The notes below the pieces were generated by a model, which saw only the letters and a list, made by a program, of their open reading frames with translations, did no database searches and was not told the origin of the DNA. Of a stretch of DNA of 64,000 nt, positions 44,443-53,109 are shown one piece after another. Where the stretch lies: contig NZ_VLLB01000001.1 in assembly GCF_007830455.1 (NCBI RefSeq), forward strand, positions 558,001-622,000. Reading direction: 5' to 3'. The position numbers and the translations under genes are program-made. Origin of the DNA: Pseudoduganella lurida (lineage in GTDB: Bacteria; Pseudomonadota; Gammaproteobacteria; Burkholderiales; Burkholderiaceae_D). How positions within the stretch are numbered: position 1 is the stretch's first letter; the number at the start of each line of letters is the position of its first letter.

Positions 44443-46059
44443 ATGTCTGACAAGCCAAACGAACAGCGTCCGATCCTCACCACGCGCCAGGGCCACCCGG
44501 TGCGCGACAACCAGGCGCTGCGCTCCGTCGGCGAACGGGGCCCGGCCACGCTGGAGAACTACCAGTTCATCGAAAAGATCACCCACTTCGACCGCGAGCG
44601 CATTCCCGAACGCGTGGTGCATGCGCGCGGCACCGGCGCGCATGGCTATTTCGAAGCCTACGGCAAGATCGGCAACGAGCCGGCGTCGAAGTACACGCGC
44701 GCCCGCGTGCTCAACGAGACCGGCGTGCGCACGCCCGTGTTCGTGCGCTTCTCCACCGTCATCGGCGGCAAGGATTCGCCGGAAACGGCGCGCGACCCGC
44801 GCGGCTTCGCCGTCAAGCTCAAGACCGTGGAAGGCAACTGGGACCTGGTCGGCAACAACCTGAAGATCTTCTTCATCCGCGATGCCGTCAAGTTCCCGGA
44901 CATGATCCACGCGTTCAAGCCCGATCCGGTGACCAACCGCCAGGAGCCGTGGCGCTTCTACGACTTCGTATCGCAGTCGCCCGAGACGCTGCACATGGTC
45001 ACCTGGGTCAAGAGCCCGTGGGGCATCCCGGCCAACTACCGCGAGATGGAAGGCTCGGGCGTCAACACCTACAAGCTCGTCAACGACGAAGGTGTCGCCT
45101 GCCTGGTCAAGTTCCACTGGCAGCCGAAGCAGGGCGTGCGCAACCTGACGGGCGCGCAGGCCGCTGAAATCCAGGCCGGCGACACGGGCCACGCCACGCA
45201 GGACCTGTATGCGGCCATCGAGCGGGGCGACTTCCCGGAATGGGAATTCTGCGTGCAGATCATGGACGACGGCGACCATCCGGAACTGGACTTCGATCCC
45301 CTGGACGATACGAAGCGCTGGCCGGAAGACCAGTTCCCGCTGCTGCCGGTGGGCCGCATGGTGCTGGACAAGAATCCGGACAATGTGTTTGCCGAAACCG
45401 AGCAGGCCGCCTTCGGCACGGGCGTGCTGGTGGACGGCATCGATTTTTCGGACGACAAGATGCTGCAGGGCCGCACGCTGTCGTACTCGGACACGCAACG
45501 CTACCGCGTGGGCCCCAATTACCTGCAGCTGCCCGTCAATGCGCCGCAGGATGGCGCGCGCGCCCGCACCAACCAGCGCGACGGCCAGATGGCGTACTAC
45601 GTGGACGATGCCGGCACGAACAAGCACATCAACTACGAGCCGAGCGGCCTGGGGGGACTGCAGGAAGCGCCGAAACCGGCCAAGGACTATCACCAGTGGG
45701 TGGAAGGCCACCTGGGCCGCTACCAGACCAGCCGCACGCTGGACGACTACCGCCAGGCCGGCGACCGCTGGCGTACCTTCGAGGACTGGGAACGCGACGA
45801 ACTGGTGAAGAACCTGGGCGACGACCTGCGCCAGTGCCCTGAGCCGATCGCCCAGCGCATGGTCTGGCACTTCTGGCACTGCGACGAGAACTATGGCCGT
45901 CGCGTTGCCGAAGCGGCCGGCGTGGACCTGGCCACCGCGCAGGCCCTCGCGCCGCTGCCCGGCAAGCCGGCCCCGCACCAGCATCGCGATGTGCCGACCT
46001 ATACGGATGGCAAGCAGGAAGGCGGAAACAAGGCGACGGAGCCGGCGGCGGCGAAGTGA
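44443..46059 (+). CDS. Monofunctional haem catalase
   Basis: A 538-residue catalase that disproportionates hydrogen peroxide. The catalytic histidine is in [12 protein letters not shown] (H60), the distal asparagine in [13 protein letters not shown] and the proximal tyrosine in [14 protein letters not shown]. Length fits the medium-size clade 1 type (about 480-540 aa). The C-terminal Pro/His-rich tail is not conserved. The start is ATG 44443 with AAGGAAAG before it; a 23-codon upstream extension lacks catalase sequence. It is divergent from the NHL-M23 gene, with a TAGAAT hexamer at 44363 that may be its -10. No neighbouring oxyR is seen. Confidence 0.95.
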   Translation: MSDKPNEQRPILTTRQGHPVRDNQALRSVGERGPATLENYQFIEKITHFDRERIPERVVHARGTGAHGYFEAYGKIGNEPASKYTRARVLNETGVRTPVFVRFSTVIGGKDSPETARDPRGFAVKLKTVEGNWDLVGNNLKIFFIRDAVKFPDMIHAFKPDPVTNRQEPWRFYDFVSQSPETLHMVTWVKSPWGIPANYREMEGSGVNTYKLVNDEGVACLVKFHWQPKQGVRNLTGAQAAEIQAGDTGHATQDLYAAIERGDFPEWEFCVQIMDDGDHPELDFDPLDDTKRWPEDQFPLLPVGRMVLDKNPDNVFAETEQAAFGTGVLVDGIDFSDDKMLQGRTLSYSDTQRYRVGPNYLQLPVNAPQDGARARTNQRDGQMAYYVDDAGTNKHINYEPSGLGGLQEAPKPAKDYHQWVEGHLGRYQTSRTLDDYRQAGDRWRTFEDWERDELVKNLGDDLRQCPEPIAQRMVWHFWHCDENYGRRVAEAAGVDLATAQALAPLPGKPAPHQHRDVPTYTDGKQEGGNKATEPAAAK

Positions 46060-46445
46060 TGGAGTTCGTGCACCGTTGACGGCTGGGCACCGGGGTCTGG
46101 CACCGCTTCCACCGGTCTCATCCGAGGTCCGGGGCCCGTGCTGCGGTGCCTGACCCCAGGCTTTCGCATGCGCAGGCGCCGCGCACACACACGGCTGGGG
46201 TCAGGCACCGCAGCCGGCACCATTGATGCATCGCATCGCATCAATAGCGGTGCCAGACCCCGTAGCGCTACAGCTAGCGGTGTCACTCCGTCACGCGACG
46301 GCTAACGGTCTCACGCCGTAGCGCTGCGGCTAGCGGTGTCCCCCGCAACGCGACGGCTGGCAGTCTCACCCCGTAGCGCTCCGGCTAGCGGTGCCAGAGC
46401 TGGAGACGCGACGGCCAGCCACAACGACCGTCGCGCCACCCTCCC
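46060..46445. repeat. Repeat-rich 386-bp intergenic stretch between catalase and aldehyde oxidoreductase
   Basis: No gene seen. 46086-46260 holds GGCACCGGGGTC-type short repeats, including a perfect 19-bp inverted repeat (46141-46159 with 46195-46213, arm CTGCGGTGCCTGACCCCAG). A smaller TTGATGC/GCATCAA inverted repeat lies at 46223-46244. 46261-46425 holds nearly three tandem, diverged copies of a 55-56-bp unit beginning CGTAGCGCT and containing GCTAGCGGTG and CGCGACGGC. The two convergent genes end at its borders. Confidence 0.8.
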
Positions 46446-48638
46446 CTACAGCAGATCCTCTATCTTCACGGGCAGCGACCGCACCCGCCGGCCCGTGGCG
46501 TGATACACGGCCGCGGTGATCGCCGGCGCCACGCCGGCCAGCCCGATCTCGCCGATCCCCCGCACGCCATACTCGTTCAGCGCCTTGTCCGGATAGTCGA
46601 GGAACGTCACGTCCACCTCCGGCGCATCGGCATGCGTGACGAGGATGTAGTCGGCCAGGTTGCCGTTCACCGGCGCGCCATAGCGCTCGTCGTAATGGGT
46701 TTCCTCGAACATCGCCATGCCCACGCCCATGTGCACGGCGCCCTCGATCTGGTTGCGCGCCGTGCGGGCGTTGACGATCTTGCCGCCGTCGATGACGGAG
46801 ACCACGCGCCGTACCGCCAGCCGTGCAATGGCCGGCTGCCATGCCACTTCCACGAAGTGGCAGCCGAAGGAATGGATCGACACCTCCTTCGCATTGGCAT
46901 CCTTGCTGCTGGCCGGCGAGCTGCCCTGGCCTTCGACATAACCGACGCCGGCGCGTTTCAGCACGTCCTCGAAGGCGATCGGTTCGCCACCACCCGTGAC
47001 GGCGCCCTCATTCATCGACAATGCGCCGTCGCCCAGCACGCGCTTGGCCACATCCAGCAACTGGCGCACCACGTGCTGCGCGGACTGGATCACCACCGGC
47101 ACCAGCGAGGCGGTGGCCATCGAGCCGCCCGACCACGGTCCCGGCGGGAGTTCCGTGTCGCCGATCTGCACCTGCACCCGCGCCACATCGATGCCCAGCG
47201 CATGCGCGGCCATCTGGGCCAGCGCCGTGTAGGTGCCGGTGCCGATATCCTGCGTGGCGCACAGCACGCGCACGGCGCCATCGTCATGCAGGCGGATCGA
47301 CAGCTGCGCGGGACGGCGCTTGGCGCCCCAGCTGGCGCTGGCCATGCCCCAGCCGAGGATCGTGCCGTCATCGGCCTCGTCGCGCATCGCACCGACGGCC
47401 GGATCGCGCCGCGACCAGCCGAATTTTTCCGCGCCCACGGCAAAGCATTCGCGCAGGTGGCGCGACGAGAACGGCTTGTCCTCCGACTCGTCGATCTCCG
47501 GCTCGTTGCGCAACCGTAGTTCGACGGGATCGATGCCCAGGCGGATCGCCAGCTCGTCCATCGCCGATTCGACCGCGAACAGGCCCGGCACGGCGCCCGG
47601 CCCGCGCATCGACGTGTTCACGCCCAGGTCACGTTCCGCCGATCCCGCCGTCACGCGCAGGTTCGGCACGCTGTACAGGTAGCCCGTGGCTTCGCCGCAG
47701 TCCTCCTCGTTCTCGCCGGCCGGCGCGCTGTGGATCAGGTAGTCCTGCTGCAGCGAGACGAGCTTGCCGTCCGCATCCGCGCCCAGGCGCATGCGCTGCT
47801 GCGTGTTGGTGCGGTGGCCGACGGCGCGGAACATGGCCTGCCGTGGCACCACGAACTTCACCGGATGGCCGCTGCGCTCCGCGGACTTGGCGGCCAGCAG
47901 CGAGTGCGGCCATGGCCACAGCTTGCCGCCGAAGCCGCCGCCCAGGTATTCCGTCACCACGCGCACGCGCTCTTCGGGAACCTGCAGCATCGCCGCCAGC
48001 ACGCCGCGGTGGTTGACGATCGCCTGCGTGGTTTCGTACACGGTGAGTTTGCCGCCTTCCCACGTGGCGACGGTGGCATGCAGCTCCATCGGGTTGTGCG
48101 TTTCGATCGGCGTGCGGTAGGTTTCGTCGACCTTGACCGACGCCGAGGCAAAGGCCGCGTCCGGATCGCCCCGTTCCGACTCCGCTTCCGGCGCCTCGTC
48201 CGGTTCCAGCTCCATGCGCACGTCGGGCGTCCTGATGTCGGCGTAGCGCACCTCGACCAGGCGGGAGGCATCCACCGCATGTTCGAAGGTATCGGCCAGC
48301 ACCAGCGCGACATACTGGCCGTAGTAGCGCACTTCGTCGTCCTGCATCGGCGGCACCTTCTCGTCGATCTGCAGGTCGCTGTCCTCGCCGATGCGGGCGA
48401 TGCGGCCCAGGTTCTCATGGGTGTAGATGGCATGCACGCCGGGCTGCGCCAGCGCCTGCGCGCAGTCGATATGTTCGATGCGGCCGCGTGCGATCGTCGC
48501 CGCGACGGGCACGGCCACCAGCATGCCGGGCAGGAAGCGGTCGGCGCTGTAGCGGGCATGGCCGCTCACTTTCAGGGGGCCGTCGATGCGCGGCAGTCCC
48601 GCGCCCAGGATAGGGTCTTTCAAGGTTTCGTCTCTCAT
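46446..48638 (-). CDS. paoC: Aldehyde oxidoreductase molybdenum-binding subunit (PaoC/YagR-like)
   Basis: A 730-residue large subunit of a xanthine-dehydrogenase-family enzyme binding the molybdenum cytosine dinucleotide cofactor. Visible motifs are GGGFGGKLWPW (cofactor contact), SMRGPGAVPGLFAVESAMDELA, the GTGTYTALAQMAAHALG stretch, and RGIGEIGLAGVAPAI, whose glutamate in GEIG is the expected catalytic base. Length and sequence style match PaoC, which oxidises aromatic aldehydes in the E. coli periplasm. The start at 48638 overlaps the paoB-like stop (ATGA). No MocA- or PaoD-type maturation gene follows in the window. Confidence 0.9.
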   Translation of the reverse strand: MRDETLKDPILGAGLPRIDGPLKVSGHARYSADRFLPGMLVAVPVAATIARGRIEHIDCAQALAQPGVHAIYTHENLGRIARIGEDSDLQIDEKVPPMQDDEVRYYGQYVALVLADTFEHAVDASRLVEVRYADIRTPDVRMELEPDEAPEAESERGDPDAAFASASVKVDETYRTPIETHNPMELHATVATWEGGKLTVYETTQAIVNHRGVLAAMLQVPEERVRVVTEYLGGGFGGKLWPWPHSLLAAKSAERSGHPVKFVVPRQAMFRAVGHRTNTQQRMRLGADADGKLVSLQQDYLIHSAPAGENEEDCGEATGYLYSVPNLRVTAGSAERDLGVNTSMRGPGAVPGLFAVESAMDELAIRLGIDPVELRLRNEPEIDESEDKPFSSRHLRECFAVGAEKFGWSRRDPAVGAMRDEADDGTILGWGMASASWGAKRRPAQLSIRLHDDGAVRVLCATQDIGTGTYTALAQMAAHALGIDVARVQVQIGDTELPPGPWSGGSMATASLVPVVIQSAQHVVRQLLDVAKRVLGDGALSMNEGAVTGGGEPIAFEDVLKRAGVGYVEGQGSSPASSKDANAKEVSIHSFGCHFVEVAWQPAIARLAVRRVVSVIDGGKIVNARTARNQIEGAVHMGVGMAMFEETHYDERYGAPVNGNLADYILVTHADAPEVDVTFLDYPDKALNEYGVRGIGEIGLAGVAPAITAAVYHATGRRVRSLPVKIEDLL

Positions 48639-49645
48639 GTCAAATCCGTCCCTGCCACGTTGCGGATCGCCTGCACGATGCAGCGGCGCGCCAGTTCGAT
48701 CTTGAAGGCGTTGTCGCGGCGGGGTTCGGCGCCGCGCAGCGCCACGGCCGCCGCGGCTTCCACATTGGCCAGGGTCAGGGGCTGGCCGGCCAGCTGGGTT
48801 TCGGCCGTGACGGCGCGCCAAGGCTTGGTGGCCACGCCACCGAGGCCGATCCGGATCGTGTCGACGATACCGTCCTTCACCACCAGCACCACGGCGCAGG
48901 AGGCCAGCGCGAACTCGTAGGAAGCGCGGTCGCGCAGCTTCAGGTAGCCCGAGCGGGCGCCTTCCGGCAGCGGCGGCACGGTGATGTGGGTGACGAGGTC
49001 GCCCGGCACCAGCGGCGTCTCCACATGCGGCTGGTCCTTCGGCACCAGGTGGAAGTTGGCGAACGGGATCTCGCGGTTGCCATGCAGGCCGGTGACGTGC
49101 ACGCGCGCATCCAGTACCACCAGGGCCACGTTCATGTCGGAAGGATTCGAGGCGATGCAGTGTTCGCTCGTGCCCAGCACGGCGAGGTTGCGGTGGTAGC
49201 CTTCCAGCGCATCGCAGCCGCTGCCCGGTTCGCGCTTGTTGCAGCGCATGGCCGCATCGCGGAAGTACACGCAGCGGGTGCGCTGCAGCAGGTTGCCGGC
49301 CGTGGTGGCCATATTGCGCAGCTGGGCGGAGGCACCGGACAGCAGCGCTTCCGACAGCACCGGATACACGCGCTGCACGTACCCGTGGTGCGCCAGGTCC
49401 GCATTCTTCGCCAGCGCGCCGATGGACACGCCGCCATCGGCCTGCGGTTCGATGCGGTCCAGGCCCAGCGGCGTGATCTGCACCACGTGGGCGGGGCGCT
49501 CGACATCGAGCTTCATCAAGTCCAGCAGCGTGGTGCCGCCGGCCAGGTAGCGCACCGTAGCGCCCTGCTGGGCGGTCGGCGACGTGGCGGCCAGCAGCAC
49601 GGCATCCTGCACGTTGGCGGCGCGGCGCAGTTCGAACGGCCTCAT
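48635..49645 (-). CDS. paoB: Aldehyde oxidoreductase FAD-binding subunit (PaoB/YagS-like)
   Basis: A 336-residue FAD-binding subunit. The FAD motif region is RYLAGGTTLLDLMKLD with ATTAGNLLQRTRC. Four cysteines in CVYFRD, CNKREPGSGCDAL and TSEHC match the additional [4Fe-4S] cluster loop of PaoB and 4-hydroxybenzoyl-CoA reductase subunits, absent from most xanthine dehydrogenases. The C-terminal CO_dehydrogenase flavoprotein domain follows. The start ATG 49645 overlaps the 2Fe-2S subunit stop by 4 bp. It shuttles electrons between the iron-sulfur and molybdenum subunits. Confidence 0.9.
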   Translation of the reverse strand: MRPFELRRAANVQDAVLLAATSPTAQQGATVRYLAGGTTLLDLMKLDVERPAHVVQITPLGLDRIEPQADGGVSIGALAKNADLAHHGYVQRVYPVLSEALLSGASAQLRNMATTAGNLLQRTRCVYFRDAAMRCNKREPGSGCDALEGYHRNLAVLGTSEHCIASNPSDMNVALVVLDARVHVTGLHGNREIPFANFHLVPKDQPHVETPLVPGDLVTHITVPPLPEGARSGYLKLRDRASYEFALASCAVVLVVKDGIVDTIRIGLGGVATKPWRAVTAETQLAGQPLTLANVEAAAAVALRGAEPRRDNAFKIELARRCIVQAIRNVAGTDLT

Positions 49646-50163
49646 CGGGCGCCCTCCGCCTTGCGCACCTGCTGGATGGCGGCCACGATGTTCGAGTAGG
49701 CACCGCAGCGGCACAGGTTGCCGCTCATGCATTCGCGCACGGCGGCATCGCCCGGCCCGCAGGGTTCCTTCAGCAGTGCCACCGCGGACATGATCTGCCC
49801 GGAGGTACAGTAGCCGCACTGGTAGCCGTCGTGCTCGACGAAGGCGGCCTGCATGGGATGCAGCCGCTCGGGCGAGCCGAGGCCTTCGATGGTGGTGACC
49901 TCGTCGCCCGCGCAGGCCATCGCCAGCGTCAGGCAGCTGTTCACGCGCCGGCCGTTGACGTGCACGGTGCACGCGCCGCACTGGCCGTGGTCGCAGCCTT
50001 TCTTGGTGCCCGTCAGGTGCAGGGTATCGCGCAGGTAGTCGAGCAGCGTGGTGCGCACGTCCACGTCGACGCGCTGTTCCACGCCGTTGACGGTGATGGC
50101 CAGGCCGCCGTCGGGTGCCGGTCGGCCAGCCGTGGTATTCGGGGTTGTTTCCGCTTCTTGCAT
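49642..50163 (-). CDS. paoA: Aldehyde oxidoreductase 2Fe-2S subunit (PaoA/YagT-like)
   Basis: A 173-residue subunit with two [2Fe-2S] clusters. The N-terminal ferredoxin motif is GCDHGQCGACTVHVNG with a further cysteine in NSCLTL; the helical domain has QCGYCTSGQIM and CMSGNLCRCGAY. Unlike E. coli PaoA, no twin-arginine signal precedes the ferredoxin domain (only about 20 extra residues, rich in Ala/Pro/Thr), so this enzyme may stay in the cytoplasm. It is the first gene of the three-gene operon; a 407-bp gap lies upstream. Confidence 0.92.
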   Translation of the reverse strand: MQEAETTPNTTAGRPAPDGGLAITVNGVEQRVDVDVRTTLLDYLRDTLHLTGTKKGCDHGQCGACTVHVNGRRVNSCLTLAMACAGDEVTTIEGLGSPERLHPMQAAFVEHDGYQCGYCTSGQIMSAVALLKEPCGPGDAAVRECMSGNLCRCGAYSNIVAAIQQVRKAEGAR

Positions 50164-50265
50164 GAGCTCTCCTCTAGGAAGAACTCAACTTCGCGCAAAA
50201 CGGGGGTTGTGCGGCGCACGATTGAAATCGCCACGGTGCCGACCTCGAAAACCGTGATCGCAGGC

Positions 50266-50294
50266 AAAAAAAAAGCCCACCGTGAGGCGGGCTT
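50266..50294 (-). terminator. Rho-independent terminator upstream of paoA
   Basis: On the minus strand the stem AAGCCC / GGGCTT, extended by inner pairs, is followed by nine T residues. It stops transcription entering the paoABC operon from the right, or ends a short RNA. Confidence 0.75.
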
Positions 50295-50443
50295 GAATCT
50301 ATTTCCTTGGAGGAGAATAGAGGAGACAGGTGCAGTATGCTGCGATGCCGCAAAGCGCGCCACTTTTTTGTGGTGATGGATGTTATGCGCCACACTTATA
50401 ACAGTCGGTTACGAACAAGAAGTGATCCCCGATTAACGGCCGG

Positions 50444-50486
50444 GCCCGTGTCCATGTCGGGGTCTGACCCCGACATGGACACGGGC
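50444..50486. repeat. Palindromic repeat family A, copy 3 (perfect)
   Basis: A 43-bp perfect palindrome: two 21-base arms starting GCCCGTGTCCATGTC and centred on GGGGTC-T-GACCCC. It lies 13 bp beyond the U-tract of the prc terminator. Confidence 0.88.
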
Positions 50487-50498
50487 TCGGCTGCAAGC

Positions 50499-50527
50499 AA
50501 AAAAAGAGGACCTCCGTGGAGGTCCTC
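50499..50527 (-). terminator. Rho-independent terminator of prc
   Basis: On the minus strand, GAGGACCTCC / GGAGGTCCTC forms a strong stem followed by a T-run of seven, 44 bp after the prc stop codon. Confidence 0.9.
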
Positions 50528-50570
50528 AGGGCATCCCTGCTGGGGATGGGGGGTCGGCCAGGGCCGGCGA

Positions 50571-52820
50571 TCAGCGGTCCGGTGCGTAAGGCAGCACGCG
50601 CGAGGCGAGACGGGTGTCGGTCTTCAGCAGCGCCACTTCGTCCGCCAGGATGTGCACGGCTTCGTTCAGCAGCACGTCCTTGGCGTTCTTGGCGGCCTTT
50701 TCCGCTTCCAGTTCGGCGGCCAGCGAGCGTTCGTCGCCCTGCAGGCCGTCGTCCGTGCGGCTGACGCCCTTCATGGCGGCGGCAGCGGTGGCAGCCTTCG
50801 ACTGCTTGGCGCCGGCCGGCTTGGCGGCGATGGCGTTCCTGGCGGTCGGATCGGGCACGAGGATCGGATCGTCCGCGGACGGCGCGGCGGCCAGGCGGGC
50901 GTCGCGCTGCTTGCCGCGGGCTTCCTGTTCGTCGCGTTCCTTGCGACGCACCTTCTCGTTCAGCGAGATCAGGTTGTCCTTGCGCTGCTTCTTCACGTAG
51001 TTCACGTCGTCGATCAGGAACTGGTAGTCCTTGTCCTTCGCCACGCGCGCTTCGTGCTTCTTGTCCAGCATAGGGATGATGTCCTTCACCTCGCCGGCCG
51101 GAATGTAGACGGCCGGCTTGATCACCGTGTATGGCAGCGCGTTGTCGTAGCTGGACTCGCCGAAGTTCTCGGCATCGGCCATCGTCGGCAGCTTGATGTC
51201 CGGCGTGACGCCGCGCAGCTGCGTGGTGCCGCCGTTGATGCGGAAGAACTGCGCGATCGTCATCTTCAGCTCGCCCAGCTTGGCCTTGTCCTGCGCGAAG
51301 CGGTCCAGGCTGATGAGGGTCTGCACGGTGCCCTTGCCGAAGCTCGGTTCGCCGATGATGATGCCGCGGCCGTAATCCTGGATGGCGGCGGCGAAGATCT
51401 CGGAGGCCGAGGCGGAACCGCGGTTGATCAGCACGCCGACGGGACCGTCCCAGGCCAGGCCCGCCACGGTATCGCTTTCCACTTCCACCTTGCCCTCGGC
51501 GCTGCGCTGCTGCACCACCGGGCCCTTGTCGATGAACAGGCCGGTCAGTTCCACCGCCTCCGTCAGCGAACCGCCGCCGTTGTTGCGCAGGTCGACGAGC
51601 ACGTTGTCGACCTTCTCCTTCTTCAGCTCGGCCAGCAGGCGGGCCACGTCGCGCGTGGCGCTCTTGGCATCCTTGTCCCCGCGGCGGCGCGCCTCGAAGT
51701 CCAGGTAGAAGGTGGGCAGCGAGATCACGCCGATGCGGCGCTTCACGTTGCCGTCCTTGACTTCCAGGATCGACTTCTTGGCCGACTGCTCTTCCATGCT
51801 GATCTTCTTGCGCACCAGCGAAATCATGACGGGCTTGGCATCGGGACCGGCATCACCCGGCAGCACCTGCAGGCGCACCGTGGAATCCTTCGGACCGCGG
51901 ATCTGCTGCACCACGTCGTCGATGCGCCAGCCCAGCACGTCCGTGATCGCGCCCTTGTCGCCCTGCGCGACGCCGACGATCCTGTCGCCCACCTTCAGCT
52001 TGCCGGACATGCCGGCCGGGCTGCCGGTGACGACTTCGCGGATCACCGTGTACTCGTCACGGGTCTGCAGCACGGCGCCGATGCCTTCCAGCGACAGCCG
52101 CATGGCGATGTCGAAGTTGTCGGAGGCGCGCGGGCCCAGGTAATTCGTGTGCGGCTCGATCGACATCGCGTACGCGTTCATGAAGATCTGGAACACGTCC
52201 TCGTTGTTCAGCTTGGCCGAGCGGCTCAGGTAGCTGGCGTAGCGCTTGTCGAGGGTGTCGCGGATGGCCTTGTCGTCCTTGCCGGCCAGTTTCAGGCGCA
52301 GCCAGTCGTTCTTGACGCGCTTGCGCCACAGGTCCTTCACGTCCGCCTCGCTCTTCGACCATTCGGCCTTTTCGCGGTCGTATTCGTAGCTTTCGTCCAG
52401 CGTGAAATCGGGCTTCGTCTTCAGCAGCTCGCGGGCATAGGCGATGCGCTCGCTGAAGCGCTGCTGGTACATATTGTAGATATCGAACGGAATCTGCAGG
52501 TTTTCACTGACGATGGCATCGTCCAGGCGCGTCTTCGCAGTGTTGTACTTGTCCAGGTCGGCCTGCACGAAGAACAGCTTTTCGGCATCGAGCGACTTGA
52601 AGTAGCGGTCGAAGATCTTCTCCGACATCGCATCGTCGAGCGGCGTGGCCTTGTAGTGGTAGCGGGACAGTACGCGCGAGGCCCACAGGGCGGCCTGCGT
52701 TTGCTGGGCGGCGGGCTTCAGTTGCTCGATCGCGGCCCTGTCGGCCGGTGCGGCGTGACCATAGGTGGTCAGGAAAGCCAGCGACATCGCAGCCAGCAGC
52801 ATTTGCTTCTTCATCGGCAT
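50571..52820 (-). CDS. prc: Carboxy-terminal processing protease Prc (Tsp), S41 family
   Basis: A 749-residue periplasmic tail-specific protease. A signal peptide covers about residues 1-23 (LLAAMSLAFLTTYGHA). The N-terminal helical domain (about 40-225) is followed by a PDZ domain (about 240-330; EGIGAVLQ, VTGSPAGMSGKLKVGDRIVG) and the S41 catalytic core. The nucleophile is S471 in GSASASEIFAAA and the general base K496 in EPSFGKGTVQ, spaced as in E. coli Tsp. The C-terminal DUF3340 region is rich in Lys/Arg/Ala. ATG 52820 or 52814 are both possible; GGAG motifs precede each. It is monocistronic with a strong terminator. Confidence 0.94.
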   Translation of the reverse strand: MPMKKQMLLAAMSLAFLTTYGHAAPADRAAIEQLKPAAQQTQAALWASRVLSRYHYKATPLDDAMSEKIFDRYFKSLDAEKLFFVQADLDKYNTAKTRLDDAIVSENLQIPFDIYNMYQQRFSERIAYARELLKTKPDFTLDESYEYDREKAEWSKSEADVKDLWRKRVKNDWLRLKLAGKDDKAIRDTLDKRYASYLSRSAKLNNEDVFQIFMNAYAMSIEPHTNYLGPRASDNFDIAMRLSLEGIGAVLQTRDEYTVIREVVTGSPAGMSGKLKVGDRIVGVAQGDKGAITDVLGWRIDDVVQQIRGPKDSTVRLQVLPGDAGPDAKPVMISLVRKKISMEEQSAKKSILEVKDGNVKRRIGVISLPTFYLDFEARRRGDKDAKSATRDVARLLAELKKEKVDNVLVDLRNNGGGSLTEAVELTGLFIDKGPVVQQRSAEGKVEVESDTVAGLAWDGPVGVLINRGSASASEIFAAAIQDYGRGIIIGEPSFGKGTVQTLISLDRFAQDKAKLGELKMTIAQFFRINGGTTQLRGVTPDIKLPTMADAENFGESSYDNALPYTVIKPAVYIPAGEVKDIIPMLDKKHEARVAKDKDYQFLIDDVNYVKKQRKDNLISLNEKVRRKERDEQEARGKQRDARLAAAPSADDPILVPDPTARNAIAAKPAGAKQSKAATAAAAMKGVSRTDDGLQGDERSLAAELEAEKAAKNAKDVLLNEAVHILADEVALLKTDTRLASRVLPYAPDR

Positions 52821-53109
52821 ACTCCGGACTCCAAAATGACGATTTGCGGACGGACGGGAAGGATTCAACCCCGCCTCGGTTTTATTCTACAGGAGTAAGG
52901 GAAGTTGGATGACGCCCAGCCTTAAAGGGGCATTAAGGATGGGTAAAGGTGCGTAAAGGGAGCGGTGATGGCTGAGTTCGTGTCCTGGTGCCAGGCACCG
53001 GGACATTGGCTGAGTTCGTGTCCTGGTGCCAGGCACCGGGACATTGGCTGAGGTCGTGTCCCGGTGCCTGGCACCAGGACACTGGCACCTCGGCGGGTCC
53101 AGCGCGACG
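52821..53109. other. Intergenic region between prc and the TonB-dependent receptor
   Basis: No gene seen in 289 bp. The left part is the prc upstream region; the right part (52980-53082) holds three family B palindromes just behind the receptor's stop. Confidence 0.6.
52980..53082. repeat. Cluster of three family B palindromes
   Basis: The copies are at 52980-53005, 53018-53044 and 53056-53082. The first two are direct repeats including their flank (TGGCTGAGTTC); the third is the reverse complement in its core (TGCCTGGCACC against TGCCAGGCACC). Each centre is GGTGCC-N-GGCACC flanked by GTGTCC/GGACA(C). Confidence 0.85.

Larger units (their letters stand above)
50164..50570. other. 407-bp intergenic region between prc and paoA with two terminators and a palindrome
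   Basis: No protein gene seen. From right to left it holds the prc terminator (50499-50527), a perfect family A palindrome (50444-50486), a possible TATAAG -10 on the minus strand near 50395-50400, and a second minus-strand terminator (50266-50294). A transcript of roughly 110-120 nt between these last two would be non-coding: either an sRNA or an attenuated leader of the paoABC operon. Confidence 0.5.

Noticed and set aside
46060..46445. CRISPR array
   Set aside because: The tandem units are 55-56 bp, diverged and directly adjacent, with no constant short repeat separated by unique spacers and no cas genes.
49646..49981. Extension of the FAD subunit gene into the 2Fe-2S subunit gene
   Set aside because: The upstream part is the shadow of the 2Fe-2S gene in another frame; the FAD domain begins at MRPFELRRAANV with an ATGA overlap.
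50013..50393. Possible small protein gene upstream of paoA
   Set aside because: It overlaps the 2Fe-2S gene in the wrong frame and runs through a terminator hairpin; its composition is random.
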